A stretch of 64,000 nt of DNA, from NCBI RefSeq assembly GCF_036345175.1, contig NZ_CP107780.1, forward strand, positions 7,502,001-7,566,000. Reading direction: 5' to 3'. This DNA is from Streptomyces sp. NBC_00576. GTDB taxonomy: Bacteria; Actinomycetota; Actinomycetes; Streptomycetales; Streptomycetaceae. This document shows positions 45,719-53,095 of the stretch, piece by piece. The position numbers and the translations under genes were made by a program. How positions within the stretch are numbered: the stretch's first letter is position 1; the number at the start of each line of letters is the position of its first letter. The notes under the pieces were generated by a model that did no database searches, was not told the DNA's origin, and was given only the letters and a program-made list of their open reading frames with translations.

Positions 45719-46378
45719 CTACGGGTGGCTCAGCGAGGCGGGACCGTACTTGGCAGCCGGCGCCTCGGTCAGCAGCGCCCAGTACCGGTCTCCGTACGAC
45801 CAGTGCCACCACTCGGTCGGGTAGTTGACGAACCCCGCGGCCGTCATGGCCCGGCCCATCGCCGCCCGGTTGGCCCGGGCATCGGCGTCGATGTTGACCG
45901 CGGCGGTGCGGCAGCCCCCCTCGCTCTCCTCGGGGGTGGCGTTGACCTCCGTACCGAGGGAGAGTTCGTCTCCGTCCTCGGTGCACAGCGTCAGATCCAC
46001 CGCGCCGCCGCTGACGTGCGGGGCGACCTCCGGGGGCGAGATGTACGCGCTGGCCAGCTCGCGTATCCGGTCCGGCCGGGCGTCCGGATGGGCCGTGCGC
46101 AGTGTTGCCGCGTACGTGTCGAAGTAGCGGCGCTGCAGCGCGGGCGGCCGGAAACCCTCCACCATCAGCAGGCGGATGCCCGGGGGCAGCGCGTCCTGCG
46201 CGAGCAGGAGCCGGCGCAGAACGTCGGCCCTCAGGTGGGCGTACGAGCCGTCGTGGTCGGCCTTCCGCGTGTCGACCCGCAGTGCGGCGATCTCCCGGGC
46301 GTCGACCAGGGGTTCACCGTTCTCGGCGACATGCGTGTCGGCAACTCGGTGGTCCGAAAGCAGGATGATGTCTGTCAC
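45719..46378 (-). CDS. VanX/DdpX-type D-Ala-D-Ala dipeptidase
   Basis: A cytosolic zinc dipeptidase of 219 residues with the M15 family signatures: VEGFRPPALQRRYF (conserved Arg), HVSGGAVDLTLC (the S-x-H-x-x-G-x-A-x-D zinc motif, with His and Asp present) and EWWHWSYGD (E-x-x-H). VanX enzymes remove D-Ala-D-Ala; outside resistance clusters DdpX-like forms recycle wall D-Ala dipeptide. No vanA/vanH or VanRS genes are nearby. The start is uncertain: GTG at 46378 or TTG at 46384, neither with a clear ribosome site. It heads a possible operon with the sigma factor and the wall peptidases. Confidence 0.88.
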   Translation of the reverse strand: MTDIILLSDHRVADTHVAENGEPLVDAREIAALRVDTRKADHDGSYAHLRADVLRRLLLAQDALPPGIRLLMVEGFRPPALQRRYFDTYAATLRTAHPDARPDRIRELASAYISPPEVAPHVSGGAVDLTLCTEDGDELSLGTEVNATPEESEGGCRTAAVNIDADARANRAAMGRAMTAAGFVNYPTEWWHWSYGDRYWALLTEAPAAKYGPASLSHP

Positions 46379-46693
46379 GCTCAACAGCGTGGAGGCGGGC
46401 TATGCAGGAACGATGCAGATCCTCTGCAGGACGCCATGCAGCGCCGGTACAGAGCGGCCGGTGCGCGGAGCGCGGCGGTCATACGGAGGGGCGTTCACTT
46501 CCGTCCCCAGGTCGAAAGTCGGACAGTCTTTTCTTCGGATTAGGAGGAATTCTCACGGAAACCCAGTGAATTCCAGCCACCCGCACTCCATACCGGTCTG
46601 CCGTGAAAAACGGGCAGTCCGGTGTGAGCCATGCCTGCCGGCGGGGCCCGGTATGTTGTCCCCGACTGCGGGAACGTGAAATCGGGGGACACG
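46379..46693. promoter_or_regulatory. divergent control region between dipeptidase and SARP genes
   Basis: 315 bp without a gene. It holds TCATACG (46479-46485), also found before two SH3-domain genes, and an AT-richer stretch with GAATTC twice, 21 bp apart (46547, 46568); direct repeats about 22 bp apart are the sort of site SARPs bind. No convincing -35/-10 pair is seen. Confidence 0.4.
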
Positions 46694-49600
46694 GTGGACG
46701 TTCGCCTTCTGGGTCCGGTCGAAGTGCTGTGCGGGGGGCACCGCATTCCGCTGAACGGCGCCAAACCGACGGCGATACTCGCGGCTCTCGTCGTGCATCT
46801 CGGCGAGGTGTTGTCCGCCGAGCGGCTAGTCGATCTGACCTGGGAGGAGGAGCCACCCGCCACCGCGCGGGCGCTCGTCGCCTCGCATGTCTCCGGACTG
46901 CGCCGGGCCCTGGCCGGCGCGGAGGGCGGCGACGCCATCCGCACCCGCTCCCCGGGCTACGTCGCCGAGTTCCCTCCCTCCGCCGTGGACGCCCGGCGCT
47001 TCGAGGAGGCGTGCGCAGCCGGTCGGAACGCGGCCCTCGACGGGCGGGCCGAGGAAGCCGTCGAAACCCTGCAGGCGGCGTTGCGCCTGTGGCGTGGCCA
47101 GGACGCCCTGGAAGGGCTCGGTCAGTCCTTCGCCCGCGTCGAGGCCATGCGCCTGACGGAACTCCGGCTCGAGGCGAAGGAGTTCCGCTTCTCCGCCGAG
47201 CTGGACCTGGACCGCTCCACGGATCTCGTCGCCGAACTCGTCGCACACGTCGCCGCCCACCCCCTCAGAGAACGCCCGCGCGGCCAGCTGATGACCACCC
47301 TGTTCCGCACCGGCCGGATGCCCGACGCGCTGCGCTGCTACGACGAGGGCCGCCGTCTGCTCCGTACGGAGCTGGGAGTGGACCCCGGCCCGGAACTGCG
47401 CGCACTGCACCAGGCCCTGCTCCGGGCGGACACGACGGTGCTGGGAGCGCCGGCCCGCCGAAGGACCGCGCCCTCGGGGATGAGACCCGTACACGCGGAG
47501 GCGGCGGCTCCCTCGCGCTCGGACAAAGACACACCGTCACACCACCGTTTCGACCAGCCCCACGACGACACAGGTCGTCCGGCGCCCTCCCAACTCCCTC
47601 CCGACGTGGCCGACTTCATAGGCCGCACCGAACAGACAGCCTGGGCGACCGCCCTCCTGGAGGAGGTGCGGAACCCGCTGCGCACCGCGCCGCCCATCGG
47701 TGTGATCTCCGGCCGGTCGGGCACCGGCAAGACGGCCCTGGCCGTCCACGTGGGCCACCGCACCGCCGCGCTCTTCCCCGACGGACAGCTCTTCGTGGAC
47801 CTGCGGGCCTCGGACTCCGAGCCGGTACGGACCGCGGACGCCCTGGCCCGACTGCTGCGCGCCCTCGGGGTGGACCCCGAGACCCCGGCGCGCGACGAGG
47901 AGGACCTCCTCGGCCTGTACCGCACGCACATCGCGCGCCGCCGGGTCCTGCTCATCCTCGACAACGCAGTCAGCGAAGCCCTGCTGCGCCCGCTGCTCCC
48001 ACCGGGCGGCGGCTCGGCCGTGCTGATCACCGGCCGCCGCCGACTTGTCGCCCTGGAAGGCGCCGCCCACCTCGACCTGGGGGTGCCTCCCGAAACGGAG
48101 GCACTGGACCTGCTGGCCCGCGTGGCCGGCCCGACACGGCCCACCCTGGAGCCCGACCGGGCCGCCGAGATCGTCGCGCTGTGCGGTCGGCTCCCGCTTG
48201 CTGTCCGTATCGCCGGCGCCCGTCTCGCCGCCCGCCCCCACTGGACACCGGCACGGCTCGCGTCACGCCTGCGGGACGAGCGCCGCCGCCTGGACGAACT
48301 GCAGGCAGGCGACCTGGAAGTGCGCGCGAGCCTCGGACTCGGCTACGCGGACCTCGACACGCAGGACCAGCGCGCCCTGCGCCGCCTGGCCCTGATGGAT
48401 CTGCCCGACTTCGCCGCCTGGGTCGCCGGGCCGCTCCTCGACGTGAGCGAGGACGAGGCGGAGGACGCGGTCGAACAACTCGTGGACTGCCACCTCGTGG
48501 AGGTCGTACGCACCGACGAGACCGGCAGAACGCGCTATCGCATCCACGACCTGGCGCGCGAGTACGCCCGGGAACGCTGTCTGGCCGACGAGGCCCGACA
48601 GGAACGGGAGACGGCGGTTCGAAGGCTGGTCGACCGCTGGCTGGGCATGGCACGCAGCGCGGCTGCCCGCGGGCCGGGCGGCGCGTCGCGGCTCCTCCCG
48701 GTCACCACGACGGACGAGTCGGCACAGGTCGCGGACGAGCCGACGCCAGCGACCGAACCGTTGAGAGACCTGACGGGCGAGTTGGCAGACCTGACGTACG
48801 AGCCGGCCGCGTGGTTCGCGGCCGAGCAGCGGTGCCTGCTGGCCGCGGTCACCCACTGCGCGGAGCACGGCATGTTCGACGCCGCCCGCGAACTCGCCGC
48901 CACCCTCATGGCCGCCTCCGCTGCGCTCTACAACCAGTTCGACGCCTGGTCCCGCTCCCACGACGTGGCCCTGGAGGCGGTACGCCGTGGCGGGGACGTC
49001 GAGGGCGAGGCCTGGCTGCTGAACGGTCTCGGCCAACTCCGCCTGGAACAGGACCGCTTCGACGAGGCGCACGCGTTCTTCGCGGTGGCACTGCGCCTGT
49101 TCGAGGAGCGATCCGTACGGAGCGGCCGCGCGGACGCGTTGGCCGGCATGGGCGCGGCCCGCCGCGAACAGGCCCGCTTCGACGAGGCACTGACCCTGCT
49201 GACCTCGGCGCTCGAACAGTACCGGGAGCCGGAGGACACCGCGTCCATGGCCCATGTGCTGTACGGCATGGGATCCGTCTACCGGGAACAGGGCCGCGAC
49301 GACGACGCATGGGAGGCCCTCTCCCGCGCACACCGCCTGTACGTGGCCGCCTGGGACCGGCACGGCGAAGCGCTCGCGCTGCGCTCACTGGGCCTGTGCC
49401 ACCGGGCGCAGGGTGACTTGCTGAATGCGGAGACCCTGCTGCGGAAGTCCCTCGACATCTTCGAGGAGACGGACGACGTCTTCGGCGTCATGTACGCGAG
49501 TCAGTCCCTGGCCAAGGTCGAGTTCCGGCAGGGCCGGATGACCGGCGCCCGGGAACGTCTCGACCGGTGTCTGGAGATCACCCGCGAGCGCCAGGACATG

Positions 49601-49867
49601 TTCGGCGAGGCCCTCGTCCTGCGCACCATCGGCGAGTGGCACCTCGCCGCGTCCGACTGGGAGACCGCGACCGAGACCCTTCGACAGGCTCTCGACCTGT
49701 GGGACAAGCTGGAGTTGCCGCTGTGGCGCGCCCGCACCCTGCGAGACCTGGCCCGCGCCGCACGGGCCAGGGGCGCGGCCGGAACGGGGCGCGAGCTCGA
49801 AGAAGAGGCGTACTCGGTCTTCCTCCGACTCGGCAGCCGCGAAGCGCTGGAACTCCCGGAGCCGTAG
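46694..49867 (+). CDS. SARP-type regulator with NB-ARC ATPase and TPR domains (AfsR-like)
   Basis: A large transcription activator of about 1057 residues. OmpR-like winged-helix DNA-binding domain 1-95 (VDVRLLGPVEVLCGGHRIPLNGAK...); bacterial transcriptional activation domain 100-245 (ALRLWRGQDAL, CYDEGRRLLRTELGVDPGPELRALH); NB-ARC ATPase with P-loop GRSGTGKTALAV (near 345) and VLLILDNA; C-terminal tetratricopeptide repeats (about 740-1040). GTG at 46694 has GGGGGA 4 nt upstream; GTG at 46676 is an alternative. It sits divergent from the wall-enzyme operon and upstream of three SH3-domain genes, so it probably governs the island rather than an antibiotic cluster, which I do not see here. Confidence 0.92.
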   Translation: MDVRLLGPVEVLCGGHRIPLNGAKPTAILAALVVHLGEVLSAERLVDLTWEEEPPATARALVASHVSGLRRALAGAEGGDAIRTRSPGYVAEFPPSAVDARRFEEACAAGRNAALDGRAEEAVETLQAALRLWRGQDALEGLGQSFARVEAMRLTELRLEAKEFRFSAELDLDRSTDLVAELVAHVAAHPLRERPRGQLMTTLFRTGRMPDALRCYDEGRRLLRTELGVDPGPELRALHQALLRADTTVLGAPARRRTAPSGMRPVHAEAAAPSRSDKDTPSHHRFDQPHDDTGRPAPSQLPPDVADFIGRTEQTAWATALLEEVRNPLRTAPPIGVISGRSGTGKTALAVHVGHRTAALFPDGQLFVDLRASDSEPVRTADALARLLRALGVDPETPARDEEDLLGLYRTHIARRRVLLILDNAVSEALLRPLLPPGGGSAVLITGRRRLVALEGAAHLDLGVPPETEALDLLARVAGPTRPTLEPDRAAEIVALCGRLPLAVRIAGARLAARPHWTPARLASRLRDERRRLDELQAGDLEVRASLGLGYADLDTQDQRALRRLALMDLPDFAAWVAGPLLDVSEDEAEDAVEQLVDCHLVEVVRTDETGRTRYRIHDLAREYARERCLADEARQERETAVRRLVDRWLGMARSAAARGPGGASRLLPVTTTDESAQVADEPTPATEPLRDLTGELADLTYEPAAWFAAEQRCLLAAVTHCAEHGMFDAARELAATLMAASAALYNQFDAWSRSHDVALEAVRRGGDVEGEAWLLNGLGQLRLEQDRFDEAHAFFAVALRLFEERSVRSGRADALAGMGAARREQARFDEALTLLTSALEQYREPEDTASMAHVLYGMGSVYREQGRDDDAWEALSRAHRLYVAAWDRHGEALALRSLGLCHRAQGDLLNAETLLRKSLDIFEETDDVFGVMYASQSLAKVEFRQGRMTGARERLDRCLEITRERQDMFGEALVLRTIGEWHLAASDWETATETLRQALDLWDKLELPLWRARTLRDLARAARARGAAGTGRELEEEAYSVFLRLGSREALELPEP

Positions 49868-49907
49868 GACGCCCCGGGACGCTGAGGCAGCCCCCGCACG
49901 ACGAACG

Positions 49908-49929
49908 ATTCGGCCCGGTACTCATACGA
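49908..49929 (+). promoter_or_regulatory. promoter-like element before the plus-strand SH3 genes
   Basis: ATTCGGCCCGGTA followed by CTCATACGA. It resembles the sequence before the serine hydrolase gene (42500-42521 on the minus strand) and lies at a similar distance from the start codon (79 versus 68 bp). Confidence 0.45.
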
Positions 49930-50007
49930 GAGGCGACCATCCCCCGTCGCCAGGGTGGACGGTGCGGCACCCGCCGCCCGCGACCACTGCCGGGAGAGGG
50001 CTCCACC

Positions 50008-50475
50008 ATGACGAACACGTCACCACGCACGGGCGTACGCACACGCCAGGACAAAACCGGGCATCGCTTCGCCTTCAGGGCACTGCGCTCCCTCGCCGGG
50101 CTCCTCGCGGTCGTCGCCTCGATCCTGCTCTCGGGCGCACAGCCGGCGGCCGCACACCCGCCGAGCGGGTCCGTGTACGTGTGGGCGAGCGACGTACGGG
50201 TGCGTACGTGCCAGAGCACGTCCTGCGACCTCGCCACCACTGAGCGGCTGACCCGTGTCACGGTCAAGGCGTACTGCCAGGTGGACAACGGCGAGCGCGG
50301 ACGCGTGACCGACGGCCCCTACACCAACACCTACTGGGTTCAGGTCATCACGCCCCAAAGGACCCTGGGCTGGATCTCGGCTGTGTTCGTCGGCGGTGGC
50401 TCCAACAACTCCCCGGTGCCCGGTGCCCCGGTCGACAGTCTCGGGGACCCCACGATCGACTGCGAGTACCTCTGA
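50008..50475 (+). CDS. small secreted SH3-like domain protein
   Basis: A 155-residue exported protein: signal peptide about 1-50 (basic start, then LAGLLAVVASILLSGAQPAAAH). A divergent copy of the shared domain follows (VYVWASDVRVRTC, VTVKAYCQVDNG, YTNTYWVQV, GWISAVFVGGG), with a late cysteine in IDCEYL. GGGAGAGGG lies upstream of the ATG at 50008. An extra cysteine pair (RTCQSTSCD) is inserted in the first half. It is 140 bp after the SARP gene and begins a run of three related small genes. Confidence 0.82.
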   Translation: MTNTSPRTGVRTRQDKTGHRFAFRALRSLAGLLAVVASILLSGAQPAAAHPPSGSVYVWASDVRVRTCQSTSCDLATTERLTRVTVKAYCQVDNGERGRVTDGPYTNTYWVQVITPQRTLGWISAVFVGGGSNNSPVPGAPVDSLGDPTIDCEYL

Positions 50476-50548
50476 GCCTCCGGAAACCGGAGGACGTCTG
50501 AACGCAGGCCGTGGGAAACGACCCGGGTAGAAGTGTCAGGAGAACACA

Positions 50549-50995
50549 GTGAACGTGAGCAAAGCGGTCAGGGCGCTGACCACGGCCTTCCTCGTCGCCG
50601 CCGCGGCGGTGACCGGTCCCGCTGCCGCGACGGCGATCGCGCAGTCGGCGGTGACCGAGGCCGCGACCGGTCAGAGGACCCAGGCGGTGGCGGTGGACTT
50701 CACACAGGTCCACGTGTGGGCGACCGGCGTCAACGTCCGCAACGGCGCCTCGGGACCCGCCTTCGAACAGTGCAAGAACTTTCCCTCCCGCCTGAACTGC
50801 CAGGTCGTGGCGACGGTGTCCCAGGCCACCGTGCCCGCCTACTGCCAAAAGTCGGGAGAGCTCGTCAGCGACTCGGGCTACAGCAGCCGGTGGTGGACGT
50901 ACCTGAAGTCACCGAGCGAGCAGTGGGGCTGGGTGAACAACGTGTACATCACGGGGGACGAACACCTGGCACACGTCAGTGACTGCGAGTTCTGA
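50549..50995 (+). CDS. small secreted SH3-like domain protein
   Basis: A 148-residue exported protein. Signal peptide about 1-32 (ALTTAFLVAAAAVTGPAAATAIAQ); the shared domain (VHVWATGVNVRNG, VPAYCQKSGELV, YSSRWWTYL, GWVNNVYI) is interrupted by an insert with a cysteine pair (CKNFPSRLNC) and ends SDCEF. The GTG at 50549 has AGGAGA 5 nt upstream. It is most similar in plan to the gene just before it; the two probably arose by local duplication. No enzymatic residues are visible. Confidence 0.82.
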   Translation: MNVSKAVRALTTAFLVAAAAVTGPAAATAIAQSAVTEAATGQRTQAVAVDFTQVHVWATGVNVRNGASGPAFEQCKNFPSRLNCQVVATVSQATVPAYCQKSGELVSDSGYSSRWWTYLKSPSEQWGWVNNVYITGDEHLAHVSDCEF

Positions 50996-51038
50996 CATCG
51001 CAGCCGGACAGAAAACATCCATGGCGAAGGGAACACCG

Positions 51039-51419
51039 ATGGCGAAGCGTTCCACCAGGCTGGCGGTCACGGGGCTGACGCTCGGCGTGGCCGTCTCCCT
51101 GCTCGGCACCGCCGGGACCGCCGAGGCCGCACCCACCGGCACAAACGGCTACGCGACGACCGTGCAGGCGCACAGCAACCTGCGGGACGCACCCAACACC
51201 AGCAGCCGCATATGGGGCACCACGACGAAGGTGACCGAGGCCGGCGTCGAGTGCTACAAACTCGGTCAGCGCGTCACCGTGGGCGGATACACCACCGACG
51301 TCTGGTACTACGGCACCGTCATCGACTACGACATCGGTCACATCTACAGCAACGTGTGGATGTGGGGCGGCAACGTGAACGTGGGCGCCGACCCGGCCCC
51401 CGGCATCCCATCCTGCTGA
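51039..51419 (+). CDS. small secreted SH3-like domain protein
   Basis: A 126-residue exported protein: signal peptide about 1-30 (RLAVTGLTLGVAVSLLGTAGTAEA). The domain is the most diverged of the set (VQAHSNLRDAPN, GVECYKLGQRVTVGGYTTDVWYYGTV, YSNVWMWGG) and ends PGIPSC. Tyr replaces Gln after the middle cysteine. The ATG at 51039 has AAGGGA 6 nt upstream and is preferred over ATG 51021. A strong terminator follows 22 nt after the stop, closing the island. Confidence 0.8.
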   Translation: MAKRSTRLAVTGLTLGVAVSLLGTAGTAEAAPTGTNGYATTVQAHSNLRDAPNTSSRIWGTTTKVTEAGVECYKLGQRVTVGGYTTDVWYYGTVIDYDIGHIYSNVWMWGGNVNVGADPAPGIPSC

Positions 51420-51441
51420 CCGACTCACCCGCCCGATCCCA

Positions 51442-51482
51442 GCGCCCCCGAGGCCTCCGTCCTGTACGGAGCTCGGGGGCGC
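51442..51482 (+). terminator. strong terminator at the end of the SH3 gene run
   Basis: GCGCCCCCGAG pairs with CTCGGGGGCGC, and CTCCGT with ACGGAG, with a 2-nt bulge (GC) and loop CCTGT: a 17-bp stem. Confidence 0.9.
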
Positions 51483-51514
51483 GGTCGTGCCCGGGACGAG
51501 GTACAGCATTGGTC

Positions 51515-51622
51515 CTAGTACGGCAGGATGCGGCCCGAGGGCGTCCTGCGGTCGATGGGGAGGTCGCGGGGCGAAGGAGCGCTGGGCCGACGGATGACGC
51601 GGATGCGGGTCTGGCGGTTCAT
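51515..51622 (-). CDS. possible 35-residue basic small protein
   Basis: An open frame of 36 codons (MNRQTRIRVIRRPSAPS..., ending SGRILPY) with GAGGAGG 4-5 nt before its ATG. Rich in Arg and Pro, without hydrophobic segment. It lies in an otherwise empty 341-bp gap, divergent from the deaminase-like gene. I know no family. The good ribosome site makes it worth noting; conservation in other strains would decide. Confidence 0.42.
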   Translation of the reverse strand: MNRQTRIRVIRRPSAPSPRDLPIDRRTPSGRILPY

Positions 51623-51760
51623 AACGCCTCCTCATGGCTCGCGGTTCCTGGGTCATGCCCTGATCGCCCGTACCTGATACCTGTTCTTGTGTGACTTCCT
51701 TGTGTCATGAAGCCTCAGGCGGCCTCAGCAGGGGACAAACCGCGTAAGTATGCTCGGGGC

Positions 51761-52120
51761 ATGACCGAAAGCACCGCGCCCGACCTCGACCCCGAGGACC
51801 GCAAGATCGTCACCCTCGCCCGCTCCGCCCGGGCCCGCAACGGGGTCCCCGAGGGGGCAGCCGTACGGGACGAGACCGGGCGTACGTATGTCGCCGGCAC
51901 GGTCGACCTCGACTCGCTGAAGCTGAGCGCGCTGCAGACTGCGGTCGCCATGGCCGTGGCGTCGGGGGCGAAGTCGCTGGAGGCGGCGGCCGTCGTGACC
52001 GGTGCGGAGGGTGTTCCGGCGCAGGATCTGGCCGCCGTACGGGATCTGGGCGGGCCCGCGACCCCGGTGCACGTGGCCGCGCCCGACGGCGTGGTACGGG
52101 TGACGCTGTCCGCCGGGTGA
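51761..52120 (+). CDS. cytidine-deaminase-like protein lacking zinc ligands
   Basis: A 119-residue protein with the outline of a cytidine deaminase fold (LARSARARNGVPEGAAVRDETGRTYVAGT, then the helix LKLSALQTAVAMAVASGA). The catalytic C-A-E motif reads S-A-L, and no P-C-x-x-C follows; the protein contains no Cys at all. So it cannot bind zinc in the usual way and is probably a pseudo-enzyme with a kept structural or regulatory role. In Streptomyces such a gene commonly sits between the ybeY/CNNM genes and era; here about 10 kb lies before it and 5 kb after it. TATGCT ends 6 nt before the ATG. Confidence 0.8.
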   Translation: MTESTAPDLDPEDRKIVTLARSARARNGVPEGAAVRDETGRTYVAGTVDLDSLKLSALQTAVAMAVASGAKSLEAAAVVTGAEGVPAQDLAAVRDLGGPATPVHVAAPDGVVRVTLSAG

Positions 52121-52210
52121 GGCGATTTCGGGCGCCCGGACGAGGGTTGGTCTTCAGCCACTTTCGCGGCGCCCCGGAAGAACCCGCAGAGCTTCTCTTG
52201 CAATCGCGAG

Positions 52211-52258
52211 CAACCCACGCATCAATGGAACCCGCTCTTCCGACGGACCGTCAGATTC
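52211..52258 (+). promoter_or_regulatory. shared upstream motifs of the WxL-like cluster, first copy
   Basis: CAACC-CACG-CATCAATGG (52211-52228), then GACGGACCGTCAGATTC (52242-52258) containing the inverted repeat GACGG-A-CCGTC. Both recur before the second gene at 53024-53041 and 52959-52974. Confidence 0.5.
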
Positions 52259-52370
52259 CCCCGCGCGGCGCCCCGCACCCGCCCCGCGGCTGACCGCACC
52301 CGGCCGCCGAACCCCCCACATCGCAATTCCCCACATGGCAATTCCCGTACCAGGGAAGGGAATCCGATCG

Positions 52371-52868
52371 ATGACTAGCACGTCAGTACGCCCGCCTGCG
52401 CGCAGGCGGTTTGCTATCGGTGCGGTACTCGCGGCGGGCTCGCTCGCCGTCACCGGCCTGGCCTTCGCGCCGGCCGCCGCGGCCGTCGCCCCCACATCCG
52501 CGACGGTCACCTACAACTGCGGTGTGTTCGGCGGCGGTTCGACAGTTCTCACCGCCACACAGGCCGGCACCTCGGCCACGATCACCGTCAGCTCGAACAT
52601 CGCTGCCCCGCTCCCCCTCGCCGCCGACTCGATCGCCACCACGCTGACCTTGGCGAAGGCGACCGGTGGCACCACCGCATTCACAGGTACCAAGAACCCG
52701 GCCACGGCCACCGGTGCGTTGGTCACCGTCGGCCCGCTGACCGGCACCGTCGCCTCCGGGGACACCCTGGAAGCGGGCGGTGGCACCCTCAAGATGGTGC
52801 TCTTCGGCATCACCGTGACCTGTACGCCGACCGGAAACCAGTCCCCGGGACCGTTCGTCTACGCGTGA
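52371..52868 (+). CDS. small secreted beta-rich protein of the WxL-like cluster
   Basis: A 165-residue exported protein: signal peptide about 1-38 (FAIGAVLAAGSLAVTGLAFAPAAAA). The beta-rich mature part is full of Thr, Ala and Gly, begins ATVTYNCGVFGGGS and ends VTCTPTGNQSPG, so its two cysteines likely form a disulfide across the domain. AGGGAAGGG lies 10 nt before the ATG. Paired cysteines near both ends also appear in the N-terminal half of the next protein. Function unknown; a surface adhesin or matrix component is possible. A 14-bp terminator hairpin follows. Confidence 0.78.
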   Translation: MTSTSVRPPARRRFAIGAVLAAGSLAVTGLAFAPAAAAVAPTSATVTYNCGVFGGGSTVLTATQAGTSATITVSSNIAAPLPLAADSIATTLTLAKATGGTTAFTGTKNPATATGALVTVGPLTGTVASGDTLEAGGGTLKMVLFGITVTCTPTGNQSPGPFVYA

Positions 52869-52898
52869 CGGCCCGCCTCTCCGCACCCCTCTGAATGG

Positions 52899-52934
52899 CG
52901 GCCGGCGTCGCTCGCTTCGCAGCGGCGCCGGCCG
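52899..52934 (+). terminator. terminator behind the first WxL-cluster gene
   Basis: CGGCCGGCGTCGCT pairs with AGCGGCGCCGGCCG (one G-T pair), loop of 8 nt, followed by TTTCC. Confidence 0.85.
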
Positions 52935-52958
52935 TTTCCGACTGGGAAACCGGCAACT

Positions 52959-53041
52959 GATGGACCGTCAGTTCACTTCCCTCGATCCGCCGTTATTTGG
53001 CGAGATGGCATTGACTTCTCACACAACCTGCTCATCAATGG
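52959..53041 (+). promoter_or_regulatory. shared upstream motifs of the WxL-like cluster, second copy
   Basis: GATGGACCGTCAGTTC (52959-52974), TTGACT (53011-53016) and CAACC-TGCT-CATCAATGG (53024-53041). The TTGACT could be a -35 with a -10 inside the CATCAAT element. Confidence 0.45.
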
Positions 53042-53095
53042 CCCCCTGTCGGCGCAGACGAGCCGCTGCGCCCGCATCCCTCAGAGGGGGCAACC

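Noticed and set aside
46567..46679. 37-codon frame in the dipeptidase/SARP gap
   Set aside because: Its GTG is 18 nt from the only ribosome-like site and the frame overlaps the SARP leader; no coding signal.
46694..49867. SARP as part of an antibiotic gene cluster
   Set aside because: No PKS, NRPS, terpene or RiPP genes occur in the window; neighbours are wall enzymes and SH3-domain proteins.
41174..51760. Phage, plasmid or transposon origin of the wall-gene island
   Set aside because: No transposase, integrase, att-like repeat or tRNA end is visible at either edge; only the content and interrupted gene order suggest acquisition.
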